The notes under the pieces were generated by a model. The model did no database searches. It was not told where the DNA came from and saw only the letters and a list, made by a program, of their open reading frames with translations. The position numbers were made by a program, and so were the translations under genes. A stretch of DNA of 49,927 nucleotides, taken from Chersky-806 sp036502405 (GTDB taxonomy: Bacteria; Actinomycetota; Acidimicrobiia; IMCC26256; JAENVU01). Below are positions 16,052-23,100 of the stretch, piece after piece. The stretch spans positions 1 through 49,927 of the forward strand of contig DASXYP010000021.1 of the NCBI GenBank assembly GCA_036502405.1, read 5' to 3'. The first letter of the stretch is position 1. Each line of letters starts with the position of its first letter.

Positions 16052-17425
16052 CTACTGACCGGTGATGTTCTCCACCGGCGTGAGCGCCTTCCAGTTGCCG
16101 CTCGGCTTGATCGAGGAGTCGAACGCCTCGAGCCGGAAGTTGTCCTCGACGTCGTACTTCCCCGTGTGGAGCGACGAGTACGGGCCCGAGCCCCGGTTGA
16201 CGATCTCGCCGTAGCTGTCGACCGCCTTCACCCAGCTCGCGTTGGTCAGGTTCTTCCCGGCCTTCGTCGCGATGTCGTGGAACATCGTCATGATCTGGCA
16301 GGCGTCGTTGATGGTCCCGTACGTGTCGACCGTCTTCCCGCCCGGCGCCTTGATCACCGTGGTGGACTTCGGCGCGGGCTTCTTCGTGTACTTCTTGTAG
16401 ATCTGCGCGCAGTACCTGTAGTTCGCGCTCTTGTCGTACTCTGCTGGCGTCGGACCCCCCGCGACGATGATGCCCTCGTACGGGTTCGGCTTGATCCCCG
16501 CGTGGACCTCCTGCTGGGCGAAGTCGCGGACATCGGTGGTGTCGGTGATCAGGGTGACCTTGGGCAGCTCCTGGCGCAGCTTGGTGACGAATTGCTTGGA
16601 CGACACCTCGTCGCCCGAGAGGAACACCGTGTTGACGTGCTGGCCCTTCCACTTCTCGATGAAGCTGTCGAGCTGGGCCTGCGCGGACGTCGTGTCCGCG
16701 GTCCCGTTGATCGAGAGGATGGCGGTCGAGCCCATCGGGACCTTGAGCTTCTTCAGACCGGGCACGATCGTCTTGTTCACGGTGTTCGCCTCGGCCGAGC
16801 CGCCGAGCACCGCGACCTTCTTGCCCTTCAGCTTCTTCTCCTTGTTCAGGAGCTGGAGCAGGACCTTGACCGTGCGCTCGTTGGTCGCACCTGGATAGAT
16901 CATCAACCCGGGCGGCGACCCGTCGATGATCTGCTGGGTGAGGTTGAAGGTCATCAGCACGCGCTTGTGCTGGTTCGCGACACAGGTCTGCGCGTCGCCC
17001 GAGAAGTCGACGAACGTGCCGATCACCGCGAACACCTTGTCGTCGTCGGTGAACTTGGTGCAGACCGCGAGCGGGCCGGCGCTGCCGAGCGGGCAGTACG
17101 TGTCGTAGACCGGGACGATCTTGCGGCCGTCGATCCCACCCTTGGCGTTGAGGTCGGAGATGTACGCGCCGTAGACCTGCTCCTGCTTCAGCCGGATCGA
17201 GTCGACGAACTGCTTGATGCAGTCGAAGTTCGTGAGCGCGATCCCGACCTTGATGGTCTTCGGCGTCACCCCGGTGGCCGGCGCCGCGGCGGTGGGCCGG
17301 CGCGTCGGCGCGGTGTCCCGTCCGGGGCTCAGGCTGAATGCCGACAGCGACATGACGAGCAGGACGCACACGCCCACTGTCGCGGCGAGCCCGATGCGCG
17401 TCCGCGGTACTCGATGCCTCGTCAT
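16052..17425 (-). CDS. Periplasmic-type binding protein for Liv/HAAT importer
   Basis: A 457-residue extracytoplasmic substrate-binding protein of the Peripla_BP_6 (LivK-like) family. After a basic start and a hydrophobic segment (residues about 11-32) comes TIKVGIALTNFDC, then two Rossmann-like lobes. KVAVLGGSAEANTVNKTIV marks the start of lobe two, followed by HVNTVFLSGDEVSSKQFV. No lipobox cysteine follows the hydrophobic segment, so the protein is either released or held by an uncleaved helix. This is unusual, since most actinobacterial binding proteins are lipoproteins. The ATG at 17425 has a GGGGGGTT about five bases upstream. The gene is first in the operon and has its own promoter/operator at 17458-17487. 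The ligand cannot be told from sequence. Confidence 0.85.
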   Translation of the reverse strand: MTRHRVPRTRIGLAATVGVCVLLVMSLSAFSLSPGRDTAPTRRPTAAAPATGVTPKTIKVGIALTNFDCIKQFVDSIRLKQEQVYGAYISDLNAKGGIDGRKIVPVYDTYCPLGSAGPLAVCTKFTDDDKVFAVIGTFVDFSGDAQTCVANQHKRVLMTFNLTQQIIDGSPPGLMIYPGATNERTVKVLLQLLNKEKKLKGKKVAVLGGSAEANTVNKTIVPGLKKLKVPMGSTAILSINGTADTTSAQAQLDSFIEKWKGQHVNTVFLSGDEVSSKQFVTKLRQELPKVTLITDTTDVRDFAQQEVHAGIKPNPYEGIIVAGGPTPAEYDKSANYRYCAQIYKKYTKKPAPKSTTVIKAPGGKTVDTYGTINDACQIMTMFHDIATKAGKNLTNASWVKAVDSYGEIVNRGSGPYSSLHTGKYDVEDNFRLEAFDSSIKPSGNWKALTPVENITGQ

Positions 17426-17457
17426 GCGAACCCCCCGATTGCGGTGACTGGGCAGGC

Positions 17458-17487
17458 ACGCTAGATCGAATGTGACACGCGTGTCAC
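17458..17487 (-). promoter_or_regulatory. Promoter with overlapping perfect palindrome before the binding-protein gene
   Basis: On the minus strand GTGACA (17487-17482) and TAGCGT (17463-17458) are 18 bases apart, the same spacing as at 16000-16030. The -35 is part of a perfect 16-bp palindrome, GTGACACGCGTGTCAC (17472-17487). The palindrome begins one base past the stop codon of the GH13 gene, so a terminator role is possible. The second copy upstream of MFS-LivF and the lack of a T-run favour an operator. Confidence 0.65.
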
Positions 17488-17488
17488 G

Positions 17489-19102
17489 TCATCCCGGTTC
17501 GGCGACCGCCGCGACGAGCCCCTCTCCCGCCCGGACGAGGACGGATCCGGCGAAGGTCTCGCCGTCGCGGGCGCGGTCGGTGCCGATGGCGATGCGGCCC
17601 GCGAGCCCGTCGAGAGCCGCGTCGTGCTCCGCGAAGCTGACGACCACGAGATGACCCTCGCCACGGCGCCACGCCCAGAGCCCGTCCGGACCGGGCTGCG
17701 ACACGTATGCGCCGGAGTGGAGGTCCGGGGTCCGGCGCCGGAGCGCGAGGAGGTCCCGGGTCAGGTGGAGCACGGAGGCCGGGTCGGCGCGCTGGTCCTC
17801 GACGTTGCACGCAGTGTCCCCGAGCGGGAGCCACGGGCGCGAGCCCGGTTCCGTGAACCCGCCGCCGGGGCCGTCCCGCCAGTGCATCGGCGTGCGCATC
17901 GCATCGCGCCCGGCGTAGGCGGGCCAGTACCGGACGCCCAGCGGGTCGCGCAGGTCGGGCGGCTCGACCGTGGTGTCGCCGAGCCCGATCTCGTCACCCT
18001 GGTAGAGCACCGGGGTCCCGCGCAGGGTCAGCAGCATGAGCAGCGCGGCCCGGATCCGCGCGGGGTCGTCGCCGGCCCAGCGGGTCGCGAGCCGTGACAT
18101 GTCGTGGTTCGACCCGGTCCATGCCGGCCACGCGCCGTCCGGGAGAGCCGCCTCCGTCCGCGCCACGATGGCCGGCATCGCGTCTCCGTCGAACGGCGCG
18201 TTGATGAACGGGAAGTTGAACGCGAGCTGGAGCTCGTCGAGCGCGGTCCCGTAGTAGCGACCGAGCTCGGCGAAGTCCTCGACCGGCGTCTCGCCGAGCA
18301 GGATCCGGGGCGGGTCGTACGCGTCCGCGATCCGCCGCCATCGGCGGAGGACGTCGTGCACCTCGGGGCGGTTCGCGTTGTAGACGGGCCGTTGGCCGAA
18401 CAGCTGCACGTCCAGCGGATCGTCCTCGGTCGCAGGCGGGTTGTCCCGCAGCGCGGCGTCCTTGACGATCACGTTGCACACGTCGACGCGGAACCCGTCG
18501 ATGCCGCGGTCGAACCAGAAACCCACGATGTCGTCGAACTCGTCGCGCAGGTCCTCGTTCCACCAGTTGAGGTCGGGCTGCTCGCTCAGGTGGTTGTGCA
18601 GGTAGTACTGACCGCTCGCCTCGTCCAGGGTCCAGGCCGGGCCGCCGAAGCTGCTGACCCAGTTGTTCGGCGGGGTGCCGTCCGGCCCGGGGTCCGCCCA
18701 GACGTACCAGTCGCGGTGCGGCGCGCGGGCGGAGGTCCGGGCCTCCACGAACCACGGGTGCTGCGCGCTCGTGTGGTTGGGCACGAAGTCCAGGAGCACC
18801 CTGATGCCCCGCCCGTGCGCGTCGCCGATCAGCTCCTCGAGCTCCGCCATGGTGCCGAGCTCGGGCTCGACGGCGCGGAAGTCGGCGACGTCGTAGCCCC
18901 AGTCCGCGTTGGGCGACACCGTGACCGGGCTGAGCCAGATCGCGTCGACGCCGAGCCACTCGAGGTGATCGAGTCGCTCGATGATCCCGCGCAGGTCGCC
19001 GACCCCGTCCGCGTCGGAGTCGGCGAACGAGCGGGGGTAGATCTGGTAGATCACCCCCGACTTCCACCAGGGCGCGTCGGGATCCTGCGGGCGGTCGGGC
19101 AT
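17489..19102 (-). CDS. GH13 alpha-glucosidase (oligo-1,6-glucosidase type)
   Basis: A 537-residue cytoplasmic family 13 glycoside hydrolase; no signal peptide is visible (start MPDRPQDPDAPWWKSGVIYQ). The (beta/alpha)8 core motifs are intact: DFVPNH at 105-110, GFRVDV with nucleophile Asp207, LLGETP with acid Glu271, and TGSNHD with transition-state Asp334. The QIYPRSFADSDADGVGDL start and the QPDLNWWNEDLRDE segment are typical of the oligo-1,6-glucosidase/alpha-glucosidase subgroup, which frees glucose from the non-reducing ends of short alpha-glucans. A trehalose-6-phosphate or sucrose-type role is less likely but not excluded. The -10-like TAACCT ends six bases before the ATG, suggesting a leaderless transcript. 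The binding-protein gene lies downstream on the same strand, 63 bases on. Confidence 0.88.
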   Translation of the reverse strand: MPDRPQDPDAPWWKSGVIYQIYPRSFADSDADGVGDLRGIIERLDHLEWLGVDAIWLSPVTVSPNADWGYDVADFRAVEPELGTMAELEELIGDAHGRGIRVLLDFVPNHTSAQHPWFVEARTSARAPHRDWYVWADPGPDGTPPNNWVSSFGGPAWTLDEASGQYYLHNHLSEQPDLNWWNEDLRDEFDDIVGFWFDRGIDGFRVDVCNVIVKDAALRDNPPATEDDPLDVQLFGQRPVYNANRPEVHDVLRRWRRIADAYDPPRILLGETPVEDFAELGRYYGTALDELQLAFNFPFINAPFDGDAMPAIVARTEAALPDGAWPAWTGSNHDMSRLATRWAGDDPARIRAALLMLLTLRGTPVLYQGDEIGLGDTTVEPPDLRDPLGVRYWPAYAGRDAMRTPMHWRDGPGGGFTEPGSRPWLPLGDTACNVEDQRADPASVLHLTRDLLALRRRTPDLHSGAYVSQPGPDGLWAWRRGEGHLVVVSFAEHDAALDGLAGRIAIGTDRARDGETFAGSVLVRAGEGLVAAVAEPG

Positions 19103-19108
19103 CGGCCG

Positions 19109-19114
19109 AGGTTA
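19109..19114 (-). promoter_or_regulatory. Possible -10 box for a leaderless GH13 transcript
   Basis: TAACCT on the minus strand ends six bases before the GH13 ATG (19102) and no Shine-Dalgarno lies between. This is the spacing expected when transcription begins at the start codon. No -35 is evident. Confidence 0.35.
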
Positions 19115-19171
19115 GGTTTCGCGCCGTCGGCACCGGGTCGCCGACGCGTCGTGCCGATCCGCTGGTCGAGC

Positions 19172-19543
19172 TCAGGACGCGTTCGGGACCAGCTGCTGCA
19201 CCGACCACGCGTTGCCGTCCGGGTCGTTGAAGTAGACGAACGAGCCCCACGGCAGGTCTTCGACCGGACCCACCTCGACGCCGCGATCGAGGAGCGCCGT
19301 ACGCGCGACACCGGCGTCGTCCACCACCACCTGCAATCCCTTCACGGATCCCGGCGCCGCGTCGGTCAGCCCCTGGCCGAATGCGATCGAGCACGCCGAA
19401 CCCGGCGGGGTGAGCTGGACGAAGCGCAGCTCCGGGCTCACCGTGTGGTCGTGGTCGGCGTTGAAGCCGATCCGCACGTAGAAGTCCTTCGCCCGGTCGA
19501 CGTCGGTCACCGGGATCACCACCAGCTCGAGCTTCCAGTCCAT
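19172..19543 (-). CDS. VOC (glyoxalase/dioxygenase-fold) family protein
   Basis: A 123-residue protein of the vicinal oxygen chelate superfamily, with two beta-alpha-beta-beta-beta units. The first starts LELVVIPVTDVDRAKDFYV and the second ends FVYFNDPDGNAWSVQQL, where the DPDGN turn is the family hallmark. Family members include glyoxalase I, fosfomycin resistance proteins and dioxygenases. The usual metal ligands are not all obvious here, so no reaction is assigned. The ATG at 19543 has GAGGGA eight bases upstream. The gene is divergent from the hotdog protein at 19669 and lies downstream of inverted repeats that may regulate both. Confidence 0.78.
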   Translation of the reverse strand: MDWKLELVVIPVTDVDRAKDFYVRIGFNADHDHTVSPELRFVQLTPPGSACSIAFGQGLTDAAPGSVKGLQVVVDDAGVARTALLDRGVEVGPVEDLPWGSFVYFNDPDGNAWSVQQLVPNAS

Positions 19544-19595
19544 GTCGTCCCTCTCGGTTCGCGTGCTGTCCGACCTCCATCGTGCGCCCCCGAAC

Positions 19596-19625
19596 CGGTC
19601 ACCGAGTGACCGCTTTTCCGGGAAA
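19596..19625. promoter_or_regulatory. Two adjacent inverted repeats in a divergent promoter region
   Basis: A 7-bp inverted repeat with a 3-base centre (CGGTCAC/GTGACCG, 19596-19602 and 19606-19612) is followed three bases later by TTTCC-G-GGAAA (19615-19625). Both lie in the 125-base space between the divergent VOC and hotdog genes, where an operator for one or both would sit. No regulator gene is near. Confidence 0.45.
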
Positions 19626-19654
19626 TTGCCGGCCGTCCCGTGCGACGCGCCTTC

Positions 19655-19660
19655 TACCGT
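19655..19660 (+). promoter_or_regulatory. Possible -10 box for a leaderless hotdog-gene transcript
   Basis: TACCGT is followed by eight bases and then the ATG at 19669, with no Shine-Dalgarno between. This is the pattern of leaderless actinobacterial transcripts. No -35 is clear. Confidence 0.35.
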
Positions 19661-19668
19661 CGAGCGCC

Positions 19669-20118
19669 ATGGGCACGATCCACACCACCTGGTCGGTCCG
19701 GCTCGACGACGCGGTCACCCCGGGTGACCTCGCGTCCGACGGGTCGATCGGCGACGACGCGGTGCGCGGCTGGATCGACCGTGCGGTGCACGCCTACGTC
19801 GACCAGTGCCACATCCTCGAGGCGACCCGCGCGCGTGACGGGCTCGTGGTGCGGGTCACCGGAGAGGCGCCCGTGCGTGCCTCGCGCCTTGCTGCCGCGC
19901 CCCAGGTGCTGGTGACCGCGACCGCTACCGAAGTCTTCCCCGACCGCTTCGTCGTGGCCGTGCGGGTGCGCCCGGTGGGTGGCGACGACGACCATCCGCT
20001 CGACGTCTCCCGCTCGGTCGAGCTCGTGGATCCCGGGACCGTGCAGCCTCAGGAGCTCGGCACCGAGATCCGCGACGAGCTGATCGCCCTCTCGCACGCG
20101 GCCCGCCACTACAGCTGA
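19669..20118 (+). CDS. Hotdog-fold thioesterase-like protein
   Basis: A 149-residue protein that I read as a single hotdog domain of the acyl-CoA thioesterase-like type. It has a first strand with TTWSVRLDDAVTPGDLASDGSI, a long helix containing DDAVRGWIDRAVHAYVDQ, and then three strands ending in SVELVDPGTV. The pattern (strand, D..A.G.L....L..W...A) matches small 4HBT-like thioesterases, but the catalytic Asp/Glu is not certain. The ATG at 19669 is preferred because an actinobacterial -10-like box is eight bases upstream; an in-frame ATG at 19582 would run through the inverted repeats. It converges with the AftD-like gene, with only 8 bases between them. Confidence 0.5.
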   Translation: MGTIHTTWSVRLDDAVTPGDLASDGSIGDDAVRGWIDRAVHAYVDQCHILEATRARDGLVVRVTGEAPVRASRLAAAPQVLVTATATEVFPDRFVVAVRVRPVGGDDDHPLDVSRSVELVDPGTVQPQELGTEIRDELIALSHAARHYS

Positions 20119-20136
20119 GTCGACGCTCAGGCGGGC
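20101..20136. terminator. Possible bidirectional terminator between convergent genes
   Basis: GCCCGCC (20101-20107) pairs with GGCGGGC (20130-20136), and an inner CTGAG/CTCAG can form a smaller stem. The structure spans both stop codons of the convergent hotdog and AftD-like genes. There is no T-run, so support is modest. Confidence 0.35.
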
Positions 20137-23100
20137 ACCTCGGGCCCAGGATCGGGCTCGCGGCGCCACAGCATCGAGATCAGGGCGTCCGACGCGAGCA
20201 GCATCACCGCGATCCAGACGACGACGCTGGCCCCGGAGAAGCGCGTCACCCAGTCGAACGAGGCCGCATAGCCGTGCACGCGCTGCTCGATCGTCATGTA
20301 GAGGGCGACCCCGAGCACGATCAGCGGCGGCCCGAACCGCAGGACGAGGCGCGACTTCGGCGACCGGATCGCGAGCAGGACGAGCGCGGCGACGAGCAAG
20401 CCGACCCAGGGGCGAACGAGGAGGGCCGACGCGACTCCGGAGATGGCGACCGCGGCGACGGTCGCGCCCCGCCGAGGCGGGAGCGGCGCGGTGAAGAGCG
20501 TCGGCACCAGACGCGGGAACGTGCGCACCGCCTCGCCCGGGTCCGCACCGGCCGCCTGGTCGCGGGTGGCCGCCTTCGTGCGGCGGCGGCGTCGCACGAA
20601 CGCGAACACCACGATGCCGAGGCACACGAGCGTCGCGACGATCGAGATGACGAGCGCGATCGTGAAGGTCTTCTGGGGGGTCCAGGTCAACGTCACGGTC
20701 ATCGGGCCGTTCCCGGACGGGGTCACCTTCCAGCCGTTCGCGAACCCGTCGACCAGCGTCGGCGCGGGCAGCTCCCGGCCCCCGGCCTTGGCGACCCAGC
20801 CCTGGTTGAAGCTCTGCCCGAGCACGAGCCAGAACGGGCCCGAAGCGTGGTCGACCCGCAGCGTCATCGACGTCGCGCCGTTCTTGAGCACGTGCACCCG
20901 GGGCGAGCTCGCCGTCCCACCGGTCGGCGTCGCCGTCAGCTGCGCCGCACCCTGCGCGGCGCCGCCCGCCGCGGACGACAGCACGAGACGGTTCACGTCG
21001 AAGCCGGTCGGGTTGAACGGCGACATCTCGGTGACGATCGTGTGCCGTCCGGCGGAGAGATCGAGCGGTGTGCCCGGGTCGCACTGCGAGAGCGTGAGAG
21101 GTCGTTGCGCGAGCGCGTCCCCGGTGCTTCCCGTGATCCGCACCGGCACCGGCTTCCCGTCGACCTCGACGAGGTCGTCGCGGCACTGACCGGAGAGGTC
21201 GGCGGGCGGTGCCGCCTGCCGCACGCCGGGGATGCCCAGCTCGGCGATGCCCTCGGGTCGCGCGACGCCGCCGGACTTCTTCGTGACCGCGTTCGCGATC
21301 GTGAAGATGAACGTCCGCCCGTGCACCGGCTCGAAGTCGACCGGCACCGACTTCGTCCCGTCCGGCTGTCGCGGCACGCCGGCGACCGGGAGCGCGACCA
21401 CGCGCTGGGTCCCGTCGTCGGCGGTGATCACGAGCTGCCGCGGCACCGAGTGACGGCCGTCGGCGACGACCTGGAGGTCCAGGTGACCGAACGTGATCGG
21501 GTCGGGGACCGTCACGCTCATCGTCGGCACCTCCTTGTCCACCGGTGTCATCCACGCGGTGCGCGGATCACCGTCGACGGCGGAGGAGGACCTGGAGCCG
21601 GGTGGGTCGAGGTGGAGGTTCGACGCCGTGGTGACGCCACCGGCCGTCGCAGGCACGTGCCCGGTCGTCTGGGAGACGACGCCGTCGGTGGCCTTCGGTC
21701 CGAGGATCGCGCTGCCCTGGAGCGTGAAGCTTCGGGCCGTGGGCAGGGTGAACGTGCGGCGCAACGCCGAGCCGTCCATCGTCGCCTCGCGGCTCAGCAC
21801 GATCGCGAGCGGGTGCGACGCCGAACGCGTCCCGAGCGCGGTGAGCAGGTCGGTCGGCAGCCGCTGCGACTCGACCGCCTGCACCGGCGCCGAGCCGGGC
21901 CGGCTGTCCCGGATCCGGACCTCGTTGAAGCCGACCGGGTTCTTCTGCCCCGCGGTGCCGTCGAGGTTGCCGTGCACACCGTCGATCGTGATGTCGAGCG
22001 TGGTGAACGTGCGCCGGCCGAAGTGCACGTCCTGGCCGGCGATCGTGCGCGAGCTCCGGTTCAACGACGCGGTCGCCGCGTCGCCGCCGTCGAAGCGCAG
22101 GGTCACTGACGTGACGTACCGCGGCTCGGCGGGCAGCTGCTGATCGATGAGCGATGCAACCTGCGAGAGGTTGACGTGGTCGGTCGTGACCCGGTGCTCC
22201 AGCACGATGCGCAGCCGCGGGTGGTCCACGGCCTGGCCGGCGAACGCGAGCCACGCGGTCCTCGGGTTCCCGTCGAGCGCGAGCGCGGGCCGCTCCTTCG
22301 GGTTGTAGTCGAAGCTCGCCGCGCCGTAGGTCGTGGCCTGGACCGACTTCACCCCCGAGAGGACGGTGACGGTCCGGACCGCGTCGGTCGAGTCCGGGAA
22401 CACCTCCAGCCGCTGGTCGAGCGGATCGGAGACGAGCGGCTTCTCACCCGCGAGCTCGGTGTAGCCGAAGTTGTTCGTCATCCCCGACCAGCGCATCGCG
22501 CGGCGGCGGTTCGAGTCGGTCAGCACAAGCGTCGACCCGGGTGCGAGACGCCGGAGGAACGACGGATCGGACTGGTGGGCAGCCGAATAGACGAGGAGGC
22601 GGTTCGGATCGAGGAGTCCCCCGGCCGCGAGGTCGACGACCCCCTCGCCGTCGCCGTCGACGACGACCGGCGTCGCGGGCGACTTCGTCCGCACGATCGG
22701 CAGCGGGTCCTCGACGGGGAACACCGCGACCGGCGGGGGCTGCACCTGCGGTCCGAAGTGCGAGAGATCGCCCGCCGGGTACTTGAGCCGGCCCGGGATC
22801 CGTGACCCGAAGATCGACGGCGGCCCGAGCCCGGAAGGCCGCGGCTCGGTGAAGCTGCGCCACTGCTCGGCCGGCTGGATCAGCCCGTACTGGTCCACCT
22901 GGAGGTCGTTGCGGACCTCGACGTCGCCGACGCCCATGAGTCGGGCCACAGGCGCGACGGCCGCGGGCTCGAAGATGCGCTGGTCCTGCTCCTGGAGGCG
23001 GTGGTCGAGCGCCTGCACGAGGTTGGCCGGCGCCGCCGAGCCCTGGGGTACGAGCTCGCGATCGGCGTACGGACGGTCCATGAGCCCGGGCTCCAGGGGA

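Noticed and set aside
14006..17464. A plus-strand open frame of over 1,100 codons opposite the binding-protein and MFS-LivF genes
   Set aside because: It is a GC-rich shadow made of Arg, His, Asp and Glu runs with no domain. The minus-strand genes have clear families, signal segment and catalytic motifs.
17472..17487. The palindrome as a transcription terminator of the GH13 gene
   Set aside because: It lies just past the stop codon, but there is no T-run. It recurs before another gene and overlaps a promoter with the same geometry, so operator is the better reading.
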